A stretch of DNA of 64,000 nucleotides, from positions 124,001 to 188,000 of the forward strand of contig NZ_JAHAVQ010000001.1 in the NCBI RefSeq assembly GCF_029916425.1. The letters run 5' to 3'. Positions 40,015 to 49,138 of this stretch are shown piece by piece. The position numbers and the translations under genes were made by a program. The notes below the pieces were generated by a model that made no database searches, was not told where the DNA came from, and worked only from the letters and a program-made list of their open reading frames with translations. Each line of letters begins with the position of its first letter. Position 1 is the first letter of the stretch. The stretch comes from Liquorilactobacillus sicerae. Its GTDB lineage: Bacteria; Bacillota; Bacilli; Lactobacillales; Lactobacillaceae.

Positions 40015-41457
40015 ATGAGGACAAAACAACAGGCACTCTTTATTATCTTTGGCGGGACAGGTGATTTAGCAAAACGAAAACTTTATCCAGCCTTATTTGA
40101 ACTTTATCGCAAAGGTATTTTAAGTGAGCATTTTGCTGTAATTGGAACTGCAAGACGCCCATGGAGTGATGTACATTATCAAACTGTTGTGCAAAATTCT
40201 GTTTCGGCTGACGATCAGCAGCAAGCCAACGAATTTTCAAAACATTTTTATTATCAATCACATAATGTTAATGATACAGAGCATTATGTCACTTTGAAAA
40301 AATTGGCTGAACGTTTGGATCAAAAATTTCAAATTGGTGGTAATCGGTTGTTCTATTTAGCGATGTCGCCACGCTTTTTTGGGACGATTGCTGGGCATTT
40401 GAAATCACAAAAAATCGTGACAGCTGACGGTTATAATCGCATGATCGTTGAAAAACCTTTCGGCCGCGATTTCAAAAGTGCCAATGAGCTTAATCGGGCA
40501 ATCGGTCAATACTTTGCCGAAAAGGATGTCTTTCGGATTGACCATTATCTAGGCAAAGAGATGGTGCAAAATATTTTTGCACTGCGATTCGGCAATAACA
40601 TCTTTCGCTCATTGTGGAACAGTCGTTATATTGACAATATTCAAATTACTTTAAGCGAGGCTTTGGGCGTTGAAGAACGTGCCGGTTATTATGAGACGGC
40701 AGGAGCTTTGCGGGATATGGTGCAGAATCATATTTTGCAAATTGTTTCTTTATTAACGATGAATATGCCGGCTTCTTATAGTGAAACTGACATCCGGCGC
40801 GAAAAAATTTGTGCGTTAAAAGCCTTGAAAATTTATCAACCGCAAGAGGTCAAACAAAACTTTGTTCGGGCACAATATGTTGCAGCAAATGGATTAAAGG
40901 GTTATCGGCAGGAAGATCAAATCGATCCAAAATCGCAGACTGAGACATTTGTTGCTGGAAAGATTTTTGTTGAAAATGAAAATTTCAGCAACGTGCCGAT
41001 TTATATTCGGACGGGTAAACGTCTGCAAACTAAAGCCACACGAATTGATATTATTTTTAAAGCTGTTCCTGGTAACATTTTTACTACGCAGCAATTAGCT
41101 GATAATATTTTGACGATTAAAGTTGAACCAGAAGGCGAGATTAGCTTGCAAGTCAATACTAAAAAGGTTGGGCAAGGCTATCAACTGCAACAGCAGCAAT
41201 TGAATCTTTTCCCAGCTGATAAGCTTCAGTTGATACCGGAAGCCTATGAAAAATTATTGGCTGATGCATTATCGGGTGATGCAACTAATTTTACTCACTG
41301 GGAAGAAGTCGCGTATTCCTGGAAATTTGTAGATGCTGTTCGTCATGCTTGGGATCAGCAAAGAGCAGCATTGGCGACTTATTCTTGCGGGTCAATGGGA
41401 CCAAAACAAGCTGATCAGCTTTTATCAGCTGATGGACGTCATTGGATCTTTAATTGA
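40015..41457 (+). CDS. zwf: Glucose-6-phosphate 1-dehydrogenase
   Basis: This enzyme of about 480 residues opens the oxidative pentose phosphate/phosphoketolase route. The nucleotide-binding motif is IFGGTGDLAKRKLYPAL, the active-site segment is RIDHYLGKEMVQN, and EKPFGRD is also present. ATG 40015 is chosen, about a dozen bases after GAAAGTGGTG; in-frame TTG 39994 and GTG 40000/40003 are possible alternatives. It is monocistronic, with a terminator after it. The lactonase at 3.7-4.7 kb would act on its product. Confidence 0.95.
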   Translation: MRTKQQALFIIFGGTGDLAKRKLYPALFELYRKGILSEHFAVIGTARRPWSDVHYQTVVQNSVSADDQQQANEFSKHFYYQSHNVNDTEHYVTLKKLAERLDQKFQIGGNRLFYLAMSPRFFGTIAGHLKSQKIVTADGYNRMIVEKPFGRDFKSANELNRAIGQYFAEKDVFRIDHYLGKEMVQNIFALRFGNNIFRSLWNSRYIDNIQITLSEALGVEERAGYYETAGALRDMVQNHILQIVSLLTMNMPASYSETDIRREKICALKALKIYQPQEVKQNFVRAQYVAANGLKGYRQEDQIDPKSQTETFVAGKIFVENENFSNVPIYIRTGKRLQTKATRIDIIFKAVPGNIFTTQQLADNILTIKVEPEGEISLQVNTKKVGQGYQLQQQQLNLFPADKLQLIPEAYEKLLADALSGDATNFTHWEEVAYSWKFVDAVRHAWDQQRAALATYSCGSMGPKQADQLLSADGRHWIFN

Positions 41458-41471
41458 AGGAGCTTAATGAG

Positions 41472-41507
41472 AGTCATAGTGAATTTAATTCACTAGGGCT
41501 TTTTTTT
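41472..41507 (+). terminator. Terminator after zwf
   Basis: TAGTGAA pairs with TTCACTA around a 5-base loop; outer AGTC/GGCT pairs lengthen the stem, which ends in a run of eight T. Confidence 0.8.
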
Positions 41508-41518
41508 GCTCAGTAATT

Positions 41519-41547
41519 TTGTAATTTTTTTGGTTTATCGGTATACT
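41519..41547 (+). promoter_or_regulatory. Promoter for the UPF0173-DHH-helicase unit
   Basis: TTGTAA (41519-41524), a 17-base spacer and TATACT (41542-41547) lie 34 bases before the start of the hydrolase gene. Confidence 0.6.
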
Positions 41548-41580
41548 GAAAATAAGTAGACTGTAAAGCAGGTGAAAATA

Positions 41581-42264
41581 ATGAAAATAATTTGGCACGG
41601 ACATGCGGCTTTAGAAGTGGTGGCTGCTAATCAACAAGACATTCTAATTGATCCATTTATTACAGGTAATCCGTTAACTGATTTAAAATTAAGTGATTGT
41701 CATCCAGATTATATTTTACTGACGCATGCACATGCGGATCATGTTGGTGATACATTGAAGTTAGCACGAAAAAGTCAAGCAACGGTGATTGCAATTGTTG
41801 AATTGGCTAATTATTTTGCTAAGTTAGGTTTGAAAACCATTGGCTTGAATTATGGTGGACAATATCGGACTGACTTTGGCAGTTTTAAATTGGTGCCGGC
41901 TTGGCATACTTCTAGTTTGCCACAAGCTGATGGGTCTTCACTGCCATTGGGGAATGCAGCTGGCTTTGAATTGCGAGTTGATGACAAAATAATTTACGAT
42001 GCTGGTGATACTTGTTTGTTTTCCGATATGAAATTGATTAATCACGGACAAGGCGTTGATTTAGCTTGCTTGCCAATTGGTGATCATTTTACGATGGGGC
42101 CTGAAGATGCAATTATTGCTGCTAAATTTGTCAAGGCTAGACAAGTTTTGCCGATTCACTATAATACTTTTGCGGCTATCGAACAGGATGTTGATCAGTT
42201 TTTAGCTGACTTACCAGCTCAGGTTGGTTTGAAAGTCAAACCAGGGGAAGAAATCAATTTATAG
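41581..42264 (+). CDS. UPF0173 metal-dependent hydrolase (metallo-beta-lactamase fold)
   Basis: This 227-residue protein begins IIWHGHAALEV and carries the HxHxDH metal motif in LLTHAHADHVGD. IYDAGDTCLFSDM and LPIHYNTF follow, typical of the YtkL/UPF0173 group. The fold is sure; the substrate is not known. ATG 41581 follows AGGTGA; an in-frame GTG lies three codons earlier. It is probably co-transcribed with the DHH phosphoesterase 18 bases downstream. Confidence 0.88.
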   Translation: MKIIWHGHAALEVVAANQQDILIDPFITGNPLTDLKLSDCHPDYILLTHAHADHVGDTLKLARKSQATVIAIVELANYFAKLGLKTIGLNYGGQYRTDFGSFKLVPAWHTSSLPQADGSSLPLGNAAGFELRVDDKIIYDAGDTCLFSDMKLINHGQGVDLACLPIGDHFTMGPEDAIIAAKFVKARQVLPIHYNTFAAIEQDVDQFLADLPAQVGLKVKPGEEINL

Positions 42265-42282
42265 AAATTAAGGAGTAGCAAA

Positions 42283-43242
42283 ATGTCAGTGGCAGAAGAT
42301 ATTTTTAATCAAATTAAAAAGGCTGAGACGATCATTATTCATCGCCATCAACGACCGGATCCTGATGCTTTCGGTTCGCAGTGTGGTTTAGCCGCTGTTA
42401 TTCGATGTGCTTTTCCAACTAAGCATGTTTATCAAGTTGGTGAAAACGTTCATGGCTTAGCTTGGATTGCTCAAGAGCAACAAATATCAGATGAAGCTTA
42501 TCAAAATGCGTTAGTAATTGTGACTGATACGGCTAATCAGCCACGCATTGATGATCAGCGGTATAAAAAAGGCAAGTTGTTAATTAAGATTGACCATCAT
42601 CCTAATGAGGATCCTTATGGCGATGTGTGTTGGGTCGATGTTAATGCTTCAAGTTGTTCAGAAATGGTCGTTGATTTGGTCAATCAAATTCCACAGCTGC
42701 AATTAACAGCTGATGCAGCTCGGATGTTATACGCTGGAATTATTGGTGATACCGGTCGTTTTATGTATGATGCAACGACACCACGGACGATGCGGATCGC
42801 GGCGCAGTTGATGGAGTACGATTTTGATCAGACGGCAGTTAATCGTAAATTAGATGACATTTCTTTACCAGTTGCCCGCCTTTCAGCCTATGTTTACGAA
42901 AATTTGCAGATTACGGATCACCAGGCAGCGTATATTGTTTTAACACGGCAGGCCTTAGAAAAATTTGCCTTAAAAGATGCTGGAACTTCGCCAATTGTTC
43001 CTTTACCAGGCAAAATCATTGGTGTTAAATGCTGGACGATCATTGTTCAGCAAAAAGATGGCACTTTTCGGCTGCGGATTCGCTCTAAGGGACCAGTCAT
43101 CAATGAATTAGCAAAAAAATATCAGGGTGGTGGTCACCCCTTAGCGAGCGGAGCAGTAATTGAACAAGAAAGTCAAATTCCAACTTATATCCAAGAACTT
43201 GACGAAATCGCCAAAAATTATGTGGGAGAAATTGATGAGTAA
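42283..43242 (+). CDS. nrnA: DHH-family bifunctional oligoribonuclease/pAp phosphatase (NrnA-like)
   Basis: This 319-residue DHH/DHHA1 protein has motif I IIHRHQRPDPDAFGS, the DHH motif in KIDHHPNEDPYG, ITDTANQ-type VTDTANQ, and the C-terminal GGGHPLASGA nucleotide-binding loop. In Bacillus, NrnA degrades nano-RNA and dephosphorylates pAp; the homologue YtqI/NrnA has this length. It overlaps the helicase start by 8 bases, linking it to RNA turnover. Confidence 0.9.
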   Translation: MSVAEDIFNQIKKAETIIIHRHQRPDPDAFGSQCGLAAVIRCAFPTKHVYQVGENVHGLAWIAQEQQISDEAYQNALVIVTDTANQPRIDDQRYKKGKLLIKIDHHPNEDPYGDVCWVDVNASSCSEMVVDLVNQIPQLQLTADAARMLYAGIIGDTGRFMYDATTPRTMRIAAQLMEYDFDQTAVNRKLDDISLPVARLSAYVYENLQITDHQAAYIVLTRQALEKFALKDAGTSPIVPLPGKIIGVKCWTIIVQQKDGTFRLRIRSKGPVINELAKKYQGGGHPLASGAVIEQESQIPTYIQELDEIAKNYVGEIDE

Positions 43243-44548
43243 GACATTTGAACAATTTGGGTTGCAGTCGTTTATTTTACAAGCTTTAAAAGAAATCAAC
43301 TTTCAGCGGCCAACACCGATCCAGCAAAAAATTATTCCGTTGATCATGGCTCAAAAAAGTGTTGTCGGTCAATCGGAAACTGGTAGTGGGAAAACACATG
43401 CTTTTTTATTGCCAATCATCAATCAGCTAAGAGCTGACCAACAAACAGTTCAGGCTGTGATTACCACGCCCAGTCGTGAACTGGCATATCAAATTTATGA
43501 GGCTGCACGGCAAATTTTGGCTTTTAAACCGGAATTAGTTGTGCATAACTATGTTGGTGGAACAGATAAATTGCGGCAGATTGAAAAATTAAATCATCGT
43601 CAGCCACAATTAGTTATTGGAACCCCAGGTAGAATTTTAGATTTGATCAAAGAACAAGCTTTAGATATTCACTTAGTTAGCTCGTTAGTGATCGATGAAG
43701 CTGATATGACACTTGATATGGGATTTTTAGCCGATGTCGATGCAATTGCTTCAGCGATGCCTACCGATTTGCAAATGATGGTTTTTTCAGCCACTATCCC
43801 GGTCAAGCTTCAACCATTTTTAAAAAAGTATTTGGCAACTCCAGAAATGGTTAAATTAACAGAGCCCACGCTGATTAGTCCAACGATTGATAACTTTTTA
43901 CTTTCAACTAAAGGCAAAACAAGAAATCAGTTGATCTACAAATTATTGACTTTAGGCGAACCTTATTTGGCTTTAGTTTTTGCAAACACCAAAGAACGTG
44001 TTGATGAATTGACTGATTATTTGCGATCACAGGGGTTAAGAGTTGCCAAGGTTCATGGGAATTTGCCACCCCGCAAGCGCAAGCAGACTATGAAGGCCAT
44101 TCAAAACTTGGAATATCAGTATGTTGTTGCAACTGATTTAGCAGCAAGGGGAATTGATATTCAGGGTGTTTCTTTAGTGATCAATGATGAGTTACCAAAG
44201 GAATTGGAGTTTTTTATCCATCGTGTTGGAAGAACAGGTCGCAATGGCTTGCCTGGAACAGCAATTACCTTATATGGCCCAGATGATGATACCAAAGTTA
44301 CAGAACTTGAAAAGCTGGGTATTAAATTTATTCCTAAGGTATTGCAAAATGGTGAGCTAAAAACAACTTATCAGCGAAATCGTCGAAAACATCATCGTTT
44401 GAAACAACAACAACTAGCACCTAAAATGATTGGTTTGGTCAAAAAGGAACGGCAAAAGAAAAAGCCAGGGTATCGGAAGAAGATCAAGCAAGCAATCAAG
44501 ACTGAACAGCAACGTCAGCGAAAAATTGATCGGCGGAGAAAATCTTGA
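43235..44548 (+). CDS. cshB: DEAD-box ATP-dependent RNA helicase (CshB-like)
   Basis: This 437-residue helicase starts at ATG 43235, overlapping the DHH gene by 8 bases; the frame is open further upstream inside that gene. In order it shows the Q motif (RPTPIQQK), SETGSGKT, TPSREL, GTPGRIL, DEAD in VIDEADMTLD, SAT, and HRVGRTGR. The last 60 residues are very rich in Lys/Arg/Gln, an RNA-binding tail. CshB is suggested by similarity to YqfR and by neighbourhood; another cold-shock DEAD paralogue is possible. Confidence 0.9.
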   Translation: MSKTFEQFGLQSFILQALKEINFQRPTPIQQKIIPLIMAQKSVVGQSETGSGKTHAFLLPIINQLRADQQTVQAVITTPSRELAYQIYEAARQILAFKPELVVHNYVGGTDKLRQIEKLNHRQPQLVIGTPGRILDLIKEQALDIHLVSSLVIDEADMTLDMGFLADVDAIASAMPTDLQMMVFSATIPVKLQPFLKKYLATPEMVKLTEPTLISPTIDNFLLSTKGKTRNQLIYKLLTLGEPYLALVFANTKERVDELTDYLRSQGLRVAKVHGNLPPRKRKQTMKAIQNLEYQYVVATDLAARGIDIQGVSLVINDELPKELEFFIHRVGRTGRNGLPGTAITLYGPDDDTKVTELEKLGIKFIPKVLQNGELKTTYQRNRRKHHRLKQQQLAPKMIGLVKKERQKKKPGYRKKIKQAIKTEQQRQRKIDRRRKS

Positions 44549-44614
44549 CACTTGACATATACACTTGACACGACAAAGATGGCTTGTTAGACAATTCTGT
44601 GATATACTAAGCGT

Positions 44615-44840
44615 CGGTTGAAATAATTATAATAATAAATGCACCAGGATATATCTGATAGATAATTGAGGGTAAAGAGAGGCTTGATTGGTGGAAATGG
44701 CTCCCCAGTGTTTGACAGATGCTCCCTGGAATGAAAATGCCCCCCAGCATTATCGGGATTTTAAGAGGTAAACGAGAAACATCGTTGCAAGCAAGGTGGT
44801 ACCGCGCAGAATTGCGTCCTTGGCTGGCAACGGTGTTTTT
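44615..44840 (+). promoter_or_regulatory. T-box leader controlling alaS
   Basis: The leader contains AGAGAG and a GGTGGAA distal-loop-like element. The T-box core AAGGTGGTACCGCG at 44793-44806 matches AGGGTGGNACCGCG. The segment CATCGTTGCAAGCAAGG (from 44780) can pair with CCTTGGCTGGCAACGGTG, forming a terminator ending in TGTTTTT at 44834-44840. An extended -10 (TGATATACT, 44600-44608) precedes it. Alanine codons GCT 44721, GCC 44739 and GCA 44747 are all candidates for the specifier; I cannot choose. Uncharged tRNA-Ala should allow readthrough into alaS. Confidence 0.92.
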
Positions 44841-44871
44841 GTTGCTATTTTTCAAAGGAGAGGAAAGCTTA

Positions 44872-47517
44872 ATGAAAAAACTTACAAGTAGCCAGGTTCG
44901 GCAAATGTATTTGGACTTTTTTAAGAGCAAGGGTCATGAAATTATGCGCAGTGCATCGTTGATTCCGCAGGATGATCCAACCTTGTTGTGGATTAATTCG
45001 GGTGTAGCGACGATGAAAAAATATTTTGATGGCACGGTTGTTCCAAAAAATCCGCGAATCACTAGTTCACAAAAAAGTATTCGGACGAATGATATTGAAA
45101 ATGTGGGTCATACCGCTCGGCATCATACATTATTTGAGATGCTTGGTAATTTTTCTGTTGGTGACTATTTCAAAGAAGAAGCAATCAATTGGGCTTGGGA
45201 ACTATTAACAAGTCCTAAATGGTTTAGTATGGATCCAGATCGGTTATATGTGACAGTTTATCCTAAAGATACTGAAGCCAAACGAATTTGGCATGAAGAA
45301 GCCGGTGTACCAGAAAAGCATATTTTTGAAGTTGAAGATAATTTTTGGGATATTGGTGAGGGTCCTAGTGGCCCAGACTCAGAAATTTTTTATGACCGTG
45401 GTCAGGAGTTTAATAATTTACCAGCAGATGATCCCGAAAGCTATCCTGGTGGTGAAAATGAACGTTATTTGGAAATCTGGAATATCGTCTTTTCTGAATT
45501 CAATCATAAACCAGATGGTACCTATGAACCATTGCCACATAAAAATATTGATACCGGCATGGGCTTGGAACGGGTCGTTTCAGTTTTCCAACACGCAAAA
45601 ACAAACTTCGAAACTGATTTATTTTTACCAATTATTGAAAAAACTGAAGAAATTAGTCAAGTTAATCATTATGGTGAAAATGAAGAAAAAGATGTTGCAT
45701 TTAAAGTAATTGCTGATCATATTCGTGCCGTGACTTTTGCGATTGGTGATGGTGCTTTACCTTCAAATGATGGTCGGGGGTATGTAATCCGCCGCTTGAT
45801 TCGCCGCGCCGTGATGTATGGACAAAAGCTTGGCATTAAACGGGCTTTCTTATATCAGTTGGTTCCAATCGTTGGTGAAATTATGAAAGCTTATTATCCA
45901 GAAATTTTGGAACAAGCAGACTATATTGCGAAAGTTGTTCATTTGGAGGAGGACCGTTTTAATGAAACCTTGAAGGATGGTTTGCAGTTATTAAATGAAA
46001 CAATTGAGCAAACAAAAAAGGCTCAACAGCGTCAATTAGCTGGCAAGGCGGTTTTTAAACTCTACGATACTTATGGCTTCCCACTTGAATTGACCAAAGA
46101 AATTGCAGCTGAAGAAAAGATGACAGTTGACCAGGCAGGTTTTGATCAAGAAATGCAACAGCAAAAACAACGGGCACGGGCAGCTCGGAGCAATGCTAAG
46201 TCAATGGGAGTTCAGAAGAGTTTATTAACTGATCTTAAAACTCCTAGTAAATATCTTGGTTATGAGCGGTTGCAAGCAATTGGCGTCTTAAAAAATATTG
46301 TAATTGCTGAAAAACAAGTTGATCAAGTCAGCCAAGGAGTCGCCAAGGTGATTTTTGATCAAACTCCATTTTATGCTGAAATGGGTGGTCAAGTGGCTGA
46401 TCAAGGCGTGATCAAAAATAATGATGACCAAGTCGTCGCTGAAGTCACCGATGTCCAGCATGCACCTAATGGGCAAAACTTGCACACAATCAAGGTTTTA
46501 CAGCCAATGAAGGTCAATGAAAGCTTTTCTTTAGAAGTTGATCAAGATTTTCATGCTAAGGTTCGTAAAAATCATACGGCTACTCATTTGCTGGATCAGG
46601 CTTTGCGGGACGTTTTAGGCAACCACACGCATCAAGCTGGTTCCTTAGTTGAACCAACATATCTGCGGTTTGACTTTACTAATTTGGGTTCGGTTACTGC
46701 ACAAGAATTAGCGCGAGTTGAAAAAATTGTTAATGAAAAAATTTGGCAAGCTTTACCAGTTCAAACGGTTGTGACTGACATTGAAAGTGCCAAGAAAATG
46801 GGTGCAATTGCATTATTTGCTGAAAAATATGGCAAAGTAGTCCGGGTCGTAAAAATCGGTGATTATTCGACTGAGTTTTGTGGTGGAAATCATGTTGAAA
46901 ATACAAGTGAATTGGGATTGTTTAAGATTGTTTCCGAATCCGGCGTCGGTGCAGGTGTTCGACGGATCGAAGCGGTAACTTCCAAAGAAGCTTTCAGCTT
47001 TTTAGAAAAGCGCAACCAACTTTTACAAAAAACAGCTCAGCAGCTTAAAATCACCCAGTTAAAAGAATTGCCGCATCGGCTGTCGCAACTGGAAGAACAA
47101 ATTCGCCAATTAAAGCAACAGACGGCTAAGCTGGCAGGCAAATTAGCTCAGCAACAAACAAGTGGAATCTTCGAGCATCCACAAAGTGTTGGACAACATA
47201 CACTAATTGCCAGTCAAGTCAAAGTTAACGGTATGCAGCAGTTGCGGCAACTGGCTGATCAGTGGAAAGCCAAAAAGTTTTCTGATGTTCTGGTATTAGC
47301 CACGACCACGGCTGATGGTAAGGTTAATTTAATTGTTGCAGCTAACCAGAAAGCAATTACAAATGGCATCAAAGCAGGTGATGTTATTAAACAAATTGCC
47401 CCATTAGTTGGCGGTGGCGGTGGTGGTCGGCCAGACTTTGCTCAGGCTGGTGGTAAAAATGCTGCTGGAATTCAATCAGCTTTAGCAGCCGCAGCTAAAT
47501 GTTTAGAAAATAACTAA
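44872..47517 (+). CDS. alaS: Alanine-tRNA ligase
   Basis: This 881-residue class II synthetase starts at ATG 44872 behind AAAGGAGAGG; the open frame extends 153 bases upstream into the T-box leader, which is not coding. The N-terminal catalytic core has VRQMYLDFFKSKGHE and RHHTLFEMLGNFSVGDYF. The editing domain shows HTATHLLDQAL and CGGNHVENTSE, and the C-terminal DHHA1/C-Ala domain has GGGGGGRPDFAQAGG. It is regulated by the T-box and ends at a strong terminator. Confidence 0.98.
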   Translation: MKKLTSSQVRQMYLDFFKSKGHEIMRSASLIPQDDPTLLWINSGVATMKKYFDGTVVPKNPRITSSQKSIRTNDIENVGHTARHHTLFEMLGNFSVGDYFKEEAINWAWELLTSPKWFSMDPDRLYVTVYPKDTEAKRIWHEEAGVPEKHIFEVEDNFWDIGEGPSGPDSEIFYDRGQEFNNLPADDPESYPGGENERYLEIWNIVFSEFNHKPDGTYEPLPHKNIDTGMGLERVVSVFQHAKTNFETDLFLPIIEKTEEISQVNHYGENEEKDVAFKVIADHIRAVTFAIGDGALPSNDGRGYVIRRLIRRAVMYGQKLGIKRAFLYQLVPIVGEIMKAYYPEILEQADYIAKVVHLEEDRFNETLKDGLQLLNETIEQTKKAQQRQLAGKAVFKLYDTYGFPLELTKEIAAEEKMTVDQAGFDQEMQQQKQRARAARSNAKSMGVQKSLLTDLKTPSKYLGYERLQAIGVLKNIVIAEKQVDQVSQGVAKVIFDQTPFYAEMGGQVADQGVIKNNDDQVVAEVTDVQHAPNGQNLHTIKVLQPMKVNESFSLEVDQDFHAKVRKNHTATHLLDQALRDVLGNHTHQAGSLVEPTYLRFDFTNLGSVTAQELARVEKIVNEKIWQALPVQTVVTDIESAKKMGAIALFAEKYGKVVRVVKIGDYSTEFCGGNHVENTSELGLFKIVSESGVGAGVRRIEAVTSKEAFSFLEKRNQLLQKTAQQLKITQLKELPHRLSQLEEQIRQLKQQTAKLAGKLAQQQTSGIFEHPQSVGQHTLIASQVKVNGMQQLRQLADQWKAKKFSDVLVLATTTADGKVNLIVAANQKAITNGIKAGDVIKQIAPLVGGGGGGRPDFAQAGGKNAAGIQSALAAAAKCLENN

Positions 47518-47525
47518 ATAATTTT

Positions 47526-47575
47526 GGGAGTGTGAATATTTAAGATCAACTTTTGTCTTCACACTCCTCTTTTTT
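47526..47575 (+). terminator. Terminator after alaS
   Basis: GGAGTGTGAA (47527-47536) pairs with TTCACACTCC (47558-47567), followed by TCTTTTTT. Confidence 0.87.
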
Positions 47576-47655
47576 AGAAAGATTAAATGATTTTTATTTC
47601 AAATTAATTCGACTTAACATTTCTGTTACGGTATAGTTACAAGGCAATGTTTTGA

Positions 47656-47684
47656 TTGTGACAAGCATTTATCTTTAGTAGAAT
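47656..47684 (+). promoter_or_regulatory. Promoter for ireB-ruvX-DUF1292
   Basis: TTGTGA (47656-47661), 17 bases and TAGAAT (47679-47684) lie about 40 bases before ireB. Confidence 0.6.
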
Positions 47685-47721
47685 AAAAGCAGAAGCCTGA
47701 TAGGCGGCGGAGGTGCTTGTA

Positions 47722-47985
47722 ATGAGTTCATTGGATAAAACTATGTTCTTTGATTTTGCGGATGGAGACCGAAAAGATGTTCGGGATACTTTGAAAACGG
47801 TATACCAGGCATTGGAGGAAAAAGGCTACAATCCGATCAATCAGATTGTCGGTTATTTGTTATCAGGTGATCCAGCATATATTCCGCGGTTAAATGATGC
47901 CCGAAATTTAATTCGGAAGCATGAACGTGATGAGATCATCGAGGAATTAGTTAGATATTATCTTGATAAAGGTGAAACTAAATGA
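47722..47985 (+). CDS. ireB: IreB family regulatory phosphoprotein (UPF0297)
   Basis: This 87-residue protein, [12 protein letters not shown] at the start, is the homologue of enterococcal IreB, a small substrate of the PASTA kinase IreK that influences cephalosporin tolerance. [31 protein letters not shown] is conserved across Firmicutes; the N-terminal threonine phosphorylation sites of the family lie near the start. ATG 47722 follows CGGAGGTG. It overlaps ruvX by 4 bases (ATGA). Confidence 0.94.
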   Translation: MSSLDKTMFFDFADGDRKDVRDTLKTVYQALEEKGYNPINQIVGYLLSGDPAYIPRLNDARNLIRKHERDEIIEELVRYYLDKGETK

Positions 47986-48422
47986 TCCAGCGGTTAATGG
48001 GATTAGATGTTGGCTCTAAAACAGTTGGTGTTGCAGTTAGTGATCTATTAGGCTGGACGGCACAAGGCGTTGAAATTGTACCAATTGATGAAGATAATCA
48101 ACAATTTGGCTTAGAACGAATTAAAACTTTGGCAAAAAAATATCAAATTGGCGGTTTTGTCATTGGTTTACCGAAAAATATGAACAATACTGAAGGGCCT
48201 CGCGTTGCAGCTGCTAAAAATTATAGTAAATTGTTAAAAAAGGAATTTGGTTTGCCAATTGATTTTCAAGATGAGCGTTTGACAACGGTTGAGGCTCAAA
48301 GAATGTTGATTGAGCAGGCTGATACTTCTCGCCGAAAGAGAAAAAAGGTGATTGATAAGGTTGCTGCAGGTTTGATCTTACAAAGTTATTTAGATCGTCG
48401 CGGATCGCTTGTCAAAGATTGA
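47982..48422 (+). CDS. ruvX: Holliday junction resolvase-like protein YqgF/RuvX
   Basis: This 146-residue RNase H-fold protein has [17 protein letters not shown] at the N-terminus, [25 protein letters not shown] and the C-terminal [13 protein letters not shown], with acidic catalytic residues Asp8, Glu near 103 and Asp near 138. In bacteria it acts in 16S rRNA 5'-end maturation and was proposed as a resolvase. It is translationally coupled to ireB. Confidence 0.95.
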   Translation: MIQRLMGLDVGSKTVGVAVSDLLGWTAQGVEIVPIDEDNQQFGLERIKTLAKKYQIGGFVIGLPKNMNNTEGPRVAAAKNYSKLLKKEFGLPIDFQDERLTTVEAQRMLIEQADTSRRKRKKVIDKVAAGLILQSYLDRRGSLVKD

Positions 48423-48440
48423 GGAATGGAGTTTGATCAA

Positions 48441-48719
48441 ATGAATGAAAATCAAGATGAATTGATCACATTGGTTGATGATCAGGGGAATGAGGTTTTA
48501 TATCAAATCTTATTTACTTTTGATTCAGATGATTATGGAAAGTCATATGTCCTGTTGATTCCAGCAGATGCTCAACCAGAAGAACAAGTTGATGTGTTGG
48601 CATTTTCGTATGATCCAGCTGATGCCAATAGTGAATTGCAAGAAATTGAGAGCGATGAAGAGTGGAATATGGTTGAAGGGGTTTTAGACACATTTTTAAA
48701 TGATGATAAACTGCAGTAG
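48441..48719 (+). CDS. DUF1292 domain protein (YrzB family)
   Basis: This small acidic protein of 92 residues has NEVLYQILFTFDSDDYGKSYVLL and DEEWNMVEGVLDTF, which are typical of DUF1292. ATG 48441 is preferred, nine bases from GGAG; ATG 48426 would leave almost no spacing. It always travels with ireB and ruvX, but its function is unknown. A terminator follows. Confidence 0.9.
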   Translation: MNENQDELITLVDDQGNEVLYQILFTFDSDDYGKSYVLLIPADAQPEEQVDVLAFSYDPADANSELQEIESDEEWNMVEGVLDTFLNDDKLQ

Positions 48720-48745
48720 CTTTTGATAGTCGTTTTAAATTTTGG

Positions 48746-48787
48746 GACCGTAGCAAGGCGAAAGTTTTGTTGCGGTCTTTTATTTTT
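48746..48787 (+). terminator. Terminator after the DUF1292 gene
   Basis: GACCGTAGCA pairs with TGTTGCGGTC over 10 bp (three G-U pairs) with a 12-base loop and a following TTTTATTTTT tract. Confidence 0.83.
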
Positions 48788-48862
48788 ATTAAGACGTTTT
48801 CAGATATTGACTAATATTCAAAAGGGTATGCTAAAATTGTTTTGAATGGAAGGGGAGGTTTT

Positions 48863-49138
48863 ATGTCAGAGGGCAAAAAGCGCTTTAAGGCCCAAATCAA
48901 TGGTAAAAGCTATGTAATCGTTGGTAATAGCAGTGATGAACATCTAACAGCAGTCGTTAAGATCGTTAACCAACAGTTAAAAGAAATCAAGCGGTTAATG
49001 CCAAACATTAGTAACGAAAAAGCAGCAATTTTGCTGGCAATCAATGCAGTTTCTGATCAATTGTATAAGCAATCAGAATTATTAAAATATCAGCAACCGC
49101 ATGACCAGCAATCGTCAAATGACAAAGCAGGTGAGTAA
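48863..49138 (+). CDS. zapA: Cell division protein ZapA
   Basis: This 91-residue protein promotes FtsZ bundling. RFKAQINGKSYVIVGNSSDEHL at the N-terminus and AILLAINAVSDQLYKQSELLKY fit ZapA, with a C-terminal coiled coil. ATG 48863 follows GGGGAGG; an upstream in-frame ATG has no site. cvpA begins at the base after its stop. Confidence 0.9.
   Translation: MSEGKKRFKAQINGKSYVIVGNSSDEHLTAVVKIVNQQLKEIKRLMPNISNEKAAILLAINAVSDQLYKQSELLKYQQPHDQQSSNDKAGE

Noticed and set aside
43160-43234. N-terminal extension of the DEAD-box helicase
   Set aside because: It lies inside the DHH gene without a ribosome site; the Q motif is correctly placed from ATG 43235.
44719-44871. N-terminal extension of alaS
   Set aside because: This stretch is the T-box leader with its terminator; AlaRS homologues begin at the ATG at 44872.
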